This document shows positions 45,119-53,019 of a stretch of 64,000 nt of DNA, in pieces (the stretch's first letter is position 1; every line of letters begins with the position of its first letter). Source of the DNA: an uncultured Eubacterium sp. (GTDB lineage Bacteria; Bacillota; Clostridia; Oscillospirales; Acutalibacteraceae); the NCBI GenBank assembly GCA_910577195.1, contig CAJTLP010000003.1, positions 269,337 to 333,336 of the forward strand. The letters are read 5' to 3'. Position numbers and translations under genes: made by a program. The notes under the pieces are model-generated. The model was given only the letters and a program-made list of their open reading frames with translations, ran no database searches and was not told the origin of the DNA.

Positions 45119-47200
45119 TCATATCATATTATATTCAATAACCTTGGCACTCCTTAAAACAAGCTTATCCGAATTCAGAGGAAGCGGTATTTCATTATAA
45201 ACATTTGAAATACCAAGTCTTGTTTTCGGCGCAGTGCGGATAATCAAGGTTTGATTTTTTCCAATATATTTTTTGTAATCGCGCAAATGCATTACAAATT
45301 TTCTGTCAATATTGAAATAATCATTGATAAGCTTATTACCGCTGAACACCTGAAGATTCAGTCCGTCAAAATCAAACTCAAGCTTTATATCAAAGCGGTT
45401 ATCCAGTATATCCTTCGGCAGTTTTAATTCATAGTACGAACGCTTTCCTGTTGAATACAGAAAATAATTATACGGAAGCTTTTTCTTTTCACATCTTATA
45501 AGTGATATTTCCTTTTTTAAATCAACATCCGTTTCCTGCTCGCAATAAATCTTACCATTGTCACAGTAAACCGTGCCGTCAAGAAAATAAGGCTTTCCAT
45601 TGATAAAATGAAACTTTCTTGCTTTTTCATAAGGGATGACGATGATTTTTACATCATCAATATCTGTTCCCTTTTCACTGAAATCAAGCGGTATTTCTTT
45701 TTCGTTGACAGAGCATTTAGGAGTTATGCCCTCACACTGTGCAAAATAGCAAACTGTTTTTCCGTCAGCTTTTGTTTTCACAATCGGCTGTGCAAGTATG
45801 TAATCAAAATGTACCGAACCTAACTGTACATTAAACGGATAAAAGAACATTGTGTCGGCTTTTATATCCACATCCGGCAGCTTTACGATTTTATCACCGA
45901 TTTTAAAAGTAACATTTACATCTTTAAAATCATTATATTTCAAAGCCTTTTCATAGGTTGAAGCAAAGAAATATCCGCTTCCCTGCTCATCAGCTCTCAC
46001 AGAGCATTTTAAGAACGAGGTATCAAGAGGGTCGTTTGACTTCCATTCAGGGAAATAGGCCTGTTTGGTACAGATTTCGTTATCAAACTCATTTATGAAA
46101 AGATGCATTAATCTCAATCTGTCTCCGTGCGAACGGCATACACCGTATCTGCTTATGGGAGCCTGAAAATCATAATCAATAATCGGATAATTATTCGGAT
46201 AACCTGTGAGCCTGTTTTCCTGCATCAGTCTGTCATTCGGATTTGTACCGCCGCAGAACATATAATAACCGAGCCAGTTTGCACCGCTTGAAAATTTGGC
46301 AAAGCATACACCGTAACCGTCCTTTTCGCCGATATACGGTCTGCGGTGCTGCGTCACCTGATTGCCCGGACCTGTCTCACAGAAAGCATAAGGCACATCA
46401 TCATAAGCACCTTTTTTCGCGGTATTGCTTTTGAACAAATCTCCGCCTATTTCATCCTCTGTTTTGGCAGGAGAAATTGCAAAGCGGTTATTCGGCTTAA
46501 GTGCCGTTTTGCCGTGTGTCCATGGTGCATCAGGATAGCCGCCCATCATTGGCAAAAAATCATTATCCGGCTTGCCTGACGGCCACGCTGTCATCGTAAA
46601 GAACGGAACTTTAAATCCGATTTCTTCGGCAATTTTACGCAAAGTTCTTATATGCTCGGCAGAGCCTGTATACTCATTTTCAAGCTGTAAGCCTATAACC
46701 GTTTTTCCATCAAGGAATGGATACACTTCCTTATAAAGCACCTGCCAGTAATCACGCACCTCTTTAAGATATTCAGGATGATCACAGCGTTTTTTTACCA
46801 TAAGATTTATTCTTTTAGGCAGACCTCCGCGTATAACCTCACCGTGACACCAGGGACCTATACGCAGAATGCAGGGCATATTGATATCCTTACAAATCTG
46901 CAGAAAAGCTGAAATATCTCTGTTGCCTCTGAAATCAAAGGCATTTTTCTCTTCCTCGTGATAATTCCAGAAAACATAATTTGATACGGTATTGACACCG
47001 CACTCTCGCATCTTCAAAAGCGTCTCTCTCCAACGCTCACGAGGCATTCTTGAAAAATGCATTTCTCCTGCAATGATTGTATACGGCTTGCCGTCCTTGG
47101 TGAAATACTGTGTGTTTACACCGTAACGGCTTTCGATATTCGAATAATTGAAATTGCCTGTTTTAACAGGCTTTGGAGCGGCACTGATACTTATATTCAT
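45119..47200 (-). CDS. GH35-type beta-galactosidase, intracellular
   Basis: A 693-residue enzyme with a TIM barrel of the GH35 type. Signs are FTKDGKPYTIIAGEMHFSR, LRIGPWCHGE, the acid/base in GLQLENEYTG (Glu at about 176) and a probable nucleophile Glu in FCETGPG (about 275). C-terminal beta domains follow (about 400-693). It lacks a signal peptide. It would remove beta-linked galactose from imported chains, for example type 1 or core structures. It overlaps the metallophosphoesterase stop by 4 nt. GH35 relatives within GH clan A are the alternative assignment. Confidence 0.82.
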   Translation of the reverse strand: MNISISAAPKPVKTGNFNYSNIESRYGVNTQYFTKDGKPYTIIAGEMHFSRMPRERWRETLLKMRECGVNTVSNYVFWNYHEEEKNAFDFRGNRDISAFLQICKDINMPCILRIGPWCHGEVIRGGLPKRINLMVKKRCDHPEYLKEVRDYWQVLYKEVYPFLDGKTVIGLQLENEYTGSAEHIRTLRKIAEEIGFKVPFFTMTAWPSGKPDNDFLPMMGGYPDAPWTHGKTALKPNNRFAISPAKTEDEIGGDLFKSNTAKKGAYDDVPYAFCETGPGNQVTQHRRPYIGEKDGYGVCFAKFSSGANWLGYYMFCGGTNPNDRLMQENRLTGYPNNYPIIDYDFQAPISRYGVCRSHGDRLRLMHLFINEFDNEICTKQAYFPEWKSNDPLDTSFLKCSVRADEQGSGYFFASTYEKALKYNDFKDVNVTFKIGDKIVKLPDVDIKADTMFFYPFNVQLGSVHFDYILAQPIVKTKADGKTVCYFAQCEGITPKCSVNEKEIPLDFSEKGTDIDDVKIIVIPYEKARKFHFINGKPYFLDGTVYCDNGKIYCEQETDVDLKKEISLIRCEKKKLPYNYFLYSTGKRSYYELKLPKDILDNRFDIKLEFDFDGLNLQVFSGNKLINDYFNIDRKFVMHLRDYKKYIGKNQTLIIRTAPKTRLGISNVYNEIPLPLNSDKLVLRSAKVIEYNMI

Positions 47201-48288
47201 ACATTTTCCTCATTCATAACTATATGCTCAATATTGACGGATTGATTTTCATTTTCACCGGTAATTGTGATAAGGGTTCCACCTGTTTCCTTTGCGAAAT
47301 TCCAAGGCACAGGTGACGGACCTGTCTTCAGTCCGTAGGTCATAGTAATGCCTTCGTATGTAATGCTTGCATTATTCTCGTGATCGTGACCGCAGAACAT
47401 ATATTTCGTTGAGCCAAGCTCTTTGCATTTATCAAAGAATCCTGATTTAACAGGTGCAGAACCCGGCAGATACTGACAATAACCAAAGCCATATTCTTCA
47501 GGAATCGTATATATATCATTTTCGCCCTTAACGCCATACTTTTCAACGGCTTCTCTGAATTCCGGCTGTGCAAAATGTGAAAAGGTCATAGACGGCACAA
47601 TTCTGCCTGCCGCACTCTCAATACCCTGTACATTCCATTCATACCAAGCAATCTGCTCATAACCCATATAAACTTCCTTAGTATCGCCGTTATCATATTT
47701 AATATATCTGCCGTTATCAAGCATAAATAAGGTATAAACGGGATTGTTATTTTCAGTAATATTGATAACATAGTTACCGCAGCCATAAAGATTTGACGGA
47801 CCCTTCTGCAGCAGACAGTATTCAGATGCCATATATTTATCAGACTGCCAGTTCAGAGAGTTGCTTGGTATCTCATTATCATGGTTGCCGTAAACAGGTG
47901 CCCAAGGAATTTTATAGCTATCCATATGCTTAATAAAATTATGGATTGAGAAACGGCTTGCCATAGCTGACAGGACATCACCCGGAAGTGTAATCAAATC
48001 CGGCTGAAGCTTTTCAACAAGTGCATCCATTTGTTCATAGCATTCCTTGTTTTTGCCTAAATCTGCCCAAAGCTGAGTGTCTGTGAACATAAGAATTTTA
48101 AAGTCTTCCCGATCCTTTTCAACTGTCTGAATTTCTGAAATATTAAACTGCCGGTCGGCACTCCATATCTCAGTGTGCTTTTCACCCATTAACGGAAAGA
48201 ATAGTACACCCACAATTGCCAGAGCAATTATAAGAATCACACACACAGTAATTTTTACTCCTTTAATTGTTTTTTCTTTTTTTGTCAT
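47197..48288 (-). CDS. Membrane-anchored calcineurin-like metallophosphoesterase (third copy)
   Basis: A 363-residue protein with an N-terminal TM anchor (about 13-35) and motifs MFTDTQLW, LPGDVLS, YGNHDNEI, FSHFAQPEF and CGHDHENNAS. The Asp-x-His of motif I is replaced by Asp-x-Gln, a change in a metal ligand that may alter metal choice or activity. The frame stays open 53 codons further upstream, but that stretch has inverted repeats and no protein-like character, so I use the ATG at 48288 (GGGA upstream). It is followed by the GH35 gene and preceded by the broken phosphatase. Confidence 0.82.
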   Translation of the reverse strand: MTKKEKTIKGVKITVCVILIIALAIVGVLFFPLMGEKHTEIWSADRQFNISEIQTVEKDREDFKILMFTDTQLWADLGKNKECYEQMDALVEKLQPDLITLPGDVLSAMASRFSIHNFIKHMDSYKIPWAPVYGNHDNEIPSNSLNWQSDKYMASEYCLLQKGPSNLYGCGNYVINITENNNPVYTLFMLDNGRYIKYDNGDTKEVYMGYEQIAWYEWNVQGIESAAGRIVPSMTFSHFAQPEFREAVEKYGVKGENDIYTIPEEYGFGYCQYLPGSAPVKSGFFDKCKELGSTKYMFCGHDHENNASITYEGITMTYGLKTGPSPVPWNFAKETGGTLITITGENENQSVNIEHIVMNEENV

Positions 48289-48460
48289 AATAATTCCCAT
48301 AGCCTTTCCGGCTACAAATCGTTTATAAAAAATTCCTAACACCTTGTTGTAGCCAGACAAGGCGTATAATGGGAATTTAGACATCTCAAAATTATGACAT
48401 AGGCAAATTTTGAGGTCAATATAATTTGAAATAGTGTGATTTTTCACACTATTCTCCTAT
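48289..48460. repeat. Non-coding segment with three stacked inverted repeats
   Basis: Three inverted repeats lie in 125 bp. AAATTCC/GGAATTT (48330/48372) encloses CCTTGT/ACAAGG. CTCAAAATT/AATTTTGAG is at 48385/48406. AATAGTGTGA/TCACACTATT, a 10-bp perfect stem, is at 48430/48444. The last may be the terminator of the broken phosphatase gene; the rest looks like a small palindromic element. Confidence 0.45.
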
Positions 48461-49441
48461 TTATTTCACATTAAAACCATTATAACCTATTGAGTAATAT
48501 TTGTCATCAAAAATTTTATTTGTCGTTATCCAGGTTGTGCGCTCTTCCAATGTCTGATTTCCGTGACCCTTGCCCAAACCACCGTGATCGTTTGCAAATA
48601 CAACAAGCCATTCCTCGTTATAATTCTTTTCTCTTTGCTCAATTGCATTTTAAACGGAATTGGCATACATATCACAGTTAATAACAGCGGCTTTATACTC
48701 CGTACTTACCCCAAAGCCGTAATTATGACCTGCAGTATCTATATTATGAAATATACCGCATACAATATCGTCGCCCTGAGCAATTCTGTCAAGCATATAA
48801 TCACGCATTCCTGTGTCATACGGAGCAGAATCAGACGGTGTTTCAGCGGCTGCAAAATTATATAATTCCAAAGTCTCGGCCGATGTTTTTTCAAGCTTAT
48901 CAGCCTTTGCTCGGTCTATGTCACAAAACTGCATAGGAAGATCTTTTTCCATAACATATTTTAGTTCTTCTTTCAGATTCACGTCAAAATACTGATCCCA
49001 ATCGAACGCAAGTGCTGTGTTCAGCCCTTTTTCGGCATATTCAAGCATAAAGGTTTTATAATCCATATTTTTTGAATCATCGTCTGTTTTTACACCATGC
49101 TTACTCCCCCATACACCTGTGAAATGAGAAGTCCAGCTTGCAGAGGTTGAGGTAGTCTGCTCGGTTTCAGTAGCGGTTTCACCGCCGCAATATGCGATAT
49201 ATATACCGCCTGTCTGCTGTAATTTTTTTATGGCGCTTACATCGGTAACGGAATTATAAGCAGTATTTTCCTCATTATTTTCATTCTGCAGAACATACGG
49301 CAAAGCGTCTGCACGCATACCGTCAAATCCGATGAAAAGCACTTTACGAAGCTTACCGTCAGGTGAATAGGCACTGCCATTCCTTATCTCACATTCATCA
49401 AGAAAATCATGAACGTGATTGTATGTATTGTACTCTGCCAT
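48461..49441 (-). pseudogene. Alkaline-phosphatase-superfamily gene broken by an in-frame TAA
   Basis: Codons from the ATG at 49441 encode 263 residues like the intact product at 26.8 kb (FIGFDGMRADA, TTSTSASW, NIDTAGHNYGFG) and stop at TAA (48652-48650). The same frame then continues for 62 codons with the missing C-terminal metal site (VVFANDHGGLGKGHG, EERTTWIT) to a TAA at 48463. A single nonsense change therefore removes the second metal site. The N-terminus is also doubtful: homologous-looking codons (SFWNNTSDTA) precede the ATG without any start codon. Readthrough or a two-part protein is conceivable but less likely. Confidence 0.85.
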
Positions 49442-49512
49442 TGCAGTATCCGATGTATTGTTCCAAAAAGAATATTTGCTTACATTCTGAAGATATGCAC
49501 TGTCCCTTTTCT

Positions 49513-49536
49513 AATATGATTTATAATATGATTTAT
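49513..49536. repeat. 12-bp tandem duplication upstream of the phosphatase pseudogene
   Basis: AATATGATTTAT is repeated twice head to tail in the AT-rich divergent gap. It may affect promoter spacing; no function is evident. Confidence 0.5.
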
Positions 49537-49570
49537 AATATTATTATACATTCGACATTATAATAATTTC

Positions 49571-49601
49571 GAAAATCTGCCGAATACTTTAGAAAATCTG
49601 C
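49571..49601. promoter_or_regulatory. Second AraC-type direct-repeat site
   Basis: GAAAATCTGC at 49571-49580 and 49592-49601 repeats with the same 21-bp period and GAAAATC core as the site at 44.15 kb. It lies between the divergent phosphatase pseudogene and the GH101-like gene, so it could serve either side. Confidence 0.6.
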
Positions 49602-49709
49602 TATCATTTTATGATTGAATTTCTAAAGTTTTAAGCATTTTTTCTAAAGGATTACGCATGATTATGTGATATTCTGTTCATATACCGATAAAATGGAGAG
49701 GTAATATTT

Positions 49710-51056
49710 ATGAATGAAATTTTAAAATTCAACTTCGATTATTCCAAATGTATGGTTATGAAGCTCGGTATGGCGCATCCTGAAAAAAAGATTCCGAATA
49801 AAAGCCATGTTGAATTAACCTTTGCCGAAGCACTTGAATACATAAAAAAGATAGATAAGATTACACAGGGCATTACTAAAATATATTATCTCGTAGGCTG
49901 GCAGTATCTTGGACACGATGACAAGTATCCTGATTTTTTCGAGGTAAACGAAGCTCTTAAAAGACCTGAGGATAAAACGGCTTATGATAGTTTTAAATGG
50001 TTTGCTGAGGAAGCAAAGAACTATAATTCAATCATCAGTGTTCATATCAATTTTAATGATGCTTATGACAATGCACCGTCCTTCAATGAATTTGTTAAGG
50101 CAAATGCACTTATAAGAAAGAAAAACGGAAAAATTGATCCGATTGAAAATTATAACGGAAGGAAATGCTATAAAACCTGTCACAAGGCTTACTGGGAGTC
50201 AGGTCTGTTTAAAAAGATGTTTGACAGATTTGTTGACACCTTCCCTTTCATTGCTGAGTCAGGTACGATTCACGTCGATAATTTTCAGTGCTATAAAAAT
50301 TACGCCCCATTTGTCAGCATAAAGGAAATGCAGAATGCAAGGCGTAATATGATTCAGTATGTTCACGAAAAAGGAATTGACATTACATCTGAATTCACAT
50401 ATAAGGAAAGTGACAGCCTTCCAAACCGTCCTATATTCGGCTTGCCACGTGATCATTTCAGCAAGTATCAAATGGATACAGTCGGACTGATTCCTCTCAG
50501 CTGGTGGTGTTATCGTATGACACACAAGGAGCTTGTTGAAACACCGCCAGAAATTTACTGTGGAGGAGAGTTCAGGGAGAAAAAGTATAACAAGCTCTTT
50601 TACGGCAATATGCACGGAGAAGATATTATCAGAAAGGATAATCAGAATTGGGCAGAGGAATTCATTCATAGATTTGCGACCTATCAGGTTCCCTGTCATT
50701 TTCTGAATTTATACAAAAGGCTGGCAATAAACGGCTTTGGGAATCATCTTTCCTGTATGTTCAGTAACAACATTATCTCCTATTCAAAGGGTGAAAAAAT
50801 TACTCGAAATAATAAAATAATCAAAAACGGTGAAACCCTGTTTCTCCCCTTTGTCCACAAGGAAAAGGCGTATATTGCCTATAGTAAAAAAGGCGATTTC
50901 AGGACATGGGATATATTTGAAAAAAATATTTCAAAAGCAAAAATATATCAGATAACCGAAAACGGAAATAAGCTTTTAAGAGAGGTTTCCGTTACAAATA
51001 ACAAAATTGAATTACTGCTGAAACCCAAAACAGCATTGCTGATTCAGTTTGAATGA
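49710..51056 (+). CDS. GH101-like TIM-barrel protein (endo-alpha-N-acetylgalactosaminidase-type core), putative
   Basis: A 448-residue protein. KIYYLVGWQYLGHDDKYPD (57-75), followed by YNSIISVHINFNDAYDNAP (105-123) and a candidate nucleophile Asp190 in GTIHVDNFQC, parallels the catalytic barrel of GH101 (LVGWQ ... GHD ... HxN). A small beta domain ends the protein. GH101 enzymes are usually very large and secreted; this is a bare core without signal peptide or carbohydrate-binding modules, so it may be an exo-acting or GH129-like relative. GGAGAGG precedes the ATG. It is the only plus-strand glycosidase here. Confidence 0.6.
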   Translation: MNEILKFNFDYSKCMVMKLGMAHPEKKIPNKSHVELTFAEALEYIKKIDKITQGITKIYYLVGWQYLGHDDKYPDFFEVNEALKRPEDKTAYDSFKWFAEEAKNYNSIISVHINFNDAYDNAPSFNEFVKANALIRKKNGKIDPIENYNGRKCYKTCHKAYWESGLFKKMFDRFVDTFPFIAESGTIHVDNFQCYKNYAPFVSIKEMQNARRNMIQYVHEKGIDITSEFTYKESDSLPNRPIFGLPRDHFSKYQMDTVGLIPLSWWCYRMTHKELVETPPEIYCGGEFREKKYNKLFYGNMHGEDIIRKDNQNWAEEFIHRFATYQVPCHFLNLYKRLAINGFGNHLSCMFSNNIISYSKGEKITRNNKIIKNGETLFLPFVHKEKAYIAYSKKGDFRTWDIFEKNISKAKIYQITENGNKLLREVSVTNNKIELLLKPKTALLIQFE

Positions 51057-51081
51057 GCAAACATCCTCATAAAAGCATCAA

Positions 51082-51104
51082 CCCCACTCGAAAAATGAGT
51101 GGGG
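51082..51104. terminator. Terminator between the converging GH101-like and DMP19-like genes
   Basis: An 8-bp GC-rich stem (CCCCACTC/GAGTGGGG) with a 7-nt loop is followed by CTGTTT on the plus strand and a mixed T-run on the minus strand. Confidence 0.7.
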
Positions 51105-51132
51105 CTGTTTGCTATAAAATGTAAATTTTTAA

Positions 51133-51618
51133 TTAATCCGTAAAACAGGCTTCATTATTTTTTATGTAATCATAATAGAGTGATGTCAGCTCATCTGATT
51201 TTTCTTTTAGTTCAACCTCGCAGTCATACAGAATTTCGTCAATACTGTCCTCAATCATATCATTGTAATAATTTTCTCTTTCCTGTCTGTTAACAGGAAG
51301 CTCCTCTCCTAAAGCACTAATTGCCCTGTGGCATATATTTGCTGCTTCATAACTGCCAAGCTCTTCAAAAGACGAAACAGCATCCTTATAGTAATCCGCA
51401 CTCTGAGAACAAAAATATTCTTCAAATCCACCATTATGCACATCTATTTCAAGTATGATTGCGATATACAACGTACGCTCCCAATGATTCAGAATATCAA
51501 GATTCTCTTTAAAATTACACTTTCTGTCAATCACCTGATAGATACTATAAACATACTCTTCCTTATCTTCAATAGAAAGTTCTTTTGGCTTATTTCTTAA
51601 TTTATCAAACAATCCCAT
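51133..51618 (-). CDS. DMP19/DUF4375-like protein
   Basis: This 161-residue protein has the centre VHNGGFEEYFCSQSADYYKDAVSSFEELG, matching the NGGF-x-QYF-x-N-S pattern of DMP19-type (DUF4375) proteins. DMP19 of Neisseria was reported as a DNA-mimic protein; most homologues are of unknown role. The chain is acidic (many Asp/Glu), consistent with that fold. The start follows GAGAGGA. It is monocistronic and facing left. Confidence 0.75.
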   Translation of the reverse strand: MGLFDKLRNKPKELSIEDKEEYVYSIYQVIDRKCNFKENLDILNHWERTLYIAIILEIDVHNGGFEEYFCSQSADYYKDAVSSFEELGSYEAANICHRAISALGEELPVNRQERENYYNDMIEDSIDEILYDCEVELKEKSDELTSLYYDYIKNNEACFTD

Positions 51619-51711
51619 AAAGCTGTCCTCTCTGTTTTCTTTTAGTAAACATCAATTCTTGATATACCCTATAAAAAATAAACCACCCATGTAAATTTAT
51701 TTTTTTAACGA

Positions 51712-52586
51712 TCAGCGTAATTTATTCTGATATTTTCGCATTTTGGGTACTGCAAAAGTATCTTTTGTAAAACCCAAAGGTTTCATATAATGGCGGACCT
51801 GCTCGTGATGTGCTGTGTAATTACTGTGCAAATCACTGCCGATGCTGATTGGAACACCCTTTTCATGCAGCATACATAAATATTCGGCATACTGTCTTTT
51901 AAAATAATCTGTATAACTTTCTGAAACAAAAAAGTCTGTATTCAGCTCCACTATTTTGTTGTTGTCAAGAACAGCTGCTGCAAATTCTTCATGAATGGAT
52001 TTCGGAATCACAGAAAAATCGTCAAACCAAGGTCCTGTCATAATTCCATTTTTTTCATATCTTCCCATATATACCTACCACGGATGCGCAATAATATCAA
52101 CATAACTCTGCTGAGCAATAAAAATCTGTTGCTGCTGATAGCTTTTTATAGCACCCTTTCTGCTCTGATTCAAGCCGAAAGACCAGTGTGCTCCTGCCAC
52201 CACATATTCAACTTGGCAACGGTTGATCTCTTCTTCAGGTAGCGACAATGCAATGCCGTCTTTTTTTAAGATCGCGGAATATAACCATAAAGCCACTTAT
52301 CACGGCAATCCGGATCAGATGGGTGCTTAAGTGCAAAATCATACTTTGATTTCGGTAGAGTCGTAAGCTCGACTCTAAGATGAAATCCCTCTGTTTTATT
52401 TGCAAAAAACAAATCTCTTGAACGTTCAAGATGCTTTACCATAAACGGATAGTTAACATGGTCTGTAATGCCAAATTGCTTTATACCGCTACTTTTTGCA
52501 CATTTAATTAAATCAGGCACTTTCAAATCAGCATCATATGATGCCTCAGAGTGAATATGCCAGTCAGAATCATAAAAAATATCCAT
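51712..52586 (-). pseudogene. PHP-domain hydrolase (HisJ-like) with frameshift and nonsense mutation
   Basis: Three consecutive fragments make one PHP protein of about 290 residues. The first runs from the ATG at 52586 (DSDWHIHSEAS, FGITDHVNYP) to a stop near 52268. The second is in the next frame (DGIALSLPEEEINRCQVEYV, VAGAHWSFG, DIIAHPW) and ends at TAG 52077-52075. The third continues in that frame (MGRYEKNG ... ISIGSDLHSNY). Loss of one base near 52270-52280, next to a run of seven T, explains the first break; a Trp-to-TAG change after HPW explains the second. All metal motifs remain visible, so decay looks recent. Confidence 0.85.
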
Positions 52587-52729
52587 ATAATAAATTATCC
52601 TTAAAAATCTATTTCAATCTTCATTATACTGATTTTAAAATGCAAATCAAGTTTTTAGATTCAAATCGTTTATGTTCTCCGTTTTTATCAGCATGATAAT
52701 ATACAAGAGTAAAAAGTGTAAAAATAAAA

Positions 52730-52767
52730 AGCCTTAAAAACCGCTTGGTTAAGCGAAATTTAAGACT
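52730..52767 (-). terminator. Terminator after tRNA-Trp
   Basis: On the minus strand AGTCTTAAA pairs with TTTAAGGCT around an inner CGCTT/AAGCG stem, followed by TTTTTATTTTT, 7 bp after the tRNA 3' end. Confidence 0.8.
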
Positions 52768-52773
52768 TTCATT

Positions 52774-52849
52774 TGGCAGGGGCAGAAGGACTTGAACCCT
52801 CGGCACGCGATTTTGGAGACCGCTGCTCTACCAACTGAGCTATACCCCT
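52774..52849 (-). tRNA. tRNA-Trp (anticodon CCA)
   Basis: A 76-nt cloverleaf with acceptor AGGGGTA pairing TGCCCCT, D-loop AGCTCAGTTGGTAGAGC, anticodon loop CTCCAAA, T-arm GGTTCAAGTCC, and the CCA end encoded in the DNA. It is co-transcribed after tRNA-Met. Confidence 0.96.
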
Positions 52850-52854
52850 ATATA

Positions 52855-52931
52855 TGGTGGGCCATCAGGGACTCGAACCCCGGACCGACCGGTTATGAGC
52901 CGGTGGCTCTGACCAACTGAGCTAATGGCCC
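52855..52931 (-). tRNA. tRNA-Met (anticodon CAT)
   Basis: A 77-nt cloverleaf with acceptor GGGCCAT/ATGGCCC, D-arm AGCTCAGTTGGTCAGAGC, anticodon loop CTCATAA, T-arm GGGGTTCGAGTCCC, and encoded CCA. The paired first acceptor bases argue for an elongator rather than an initiator tRNA. A CAT anticodon could also be lysidine-modified tRNA-Ile2, which sequence alone does not exclude. Confidence 0.92.
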
Positions 52932-52986
52932 ATATATAGCTGTTGCTGACGGAGACTGTTACATCTCCGTCAACTTCGACTTTAGT

Positions 52987-53015
52987 ATAATACCACTATT
53001 GTGCGTTATTGTCAA
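52987..53015 (-). promoter_or_regulatory. Promoter of the tRNA-Met/tRNA-Trp unit
   Basis: On the minus strand TTGACA, a 17-bp spacer and TATTAT lie about 56 bp upstream of tRNA-Met. The leader holds a 9-bp hairpin (TGACGGAGA/TCTCCGTCA, 52947-52972) without a U-tract, possibly a processing signal. Confidence 0.8.
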
Positions 53016-53019
53016 TAGT

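Noticed and set aside
48289..48447. N-terminal 53-codon extension of the third metallophosphoesterase
   Set aside because: It covers inverted repeats, has no good ribosome site, and its paralogues begin just before the TM anchor as the shorter form does.
48650..48652. Recoding (selenocysteine/pyrrolysine) at the in-frame stop
   Set aside because: The codon is TAA, which is not used for either amino acid, and the paralogue has no special residue there.
52947..52972. 9-bp hairpin before tRNA-Met considered as a terminator of the YhhN gene
   Set aside because: It is downstream of the tRNA promoter and has no U-tract; a processing signal fits better.
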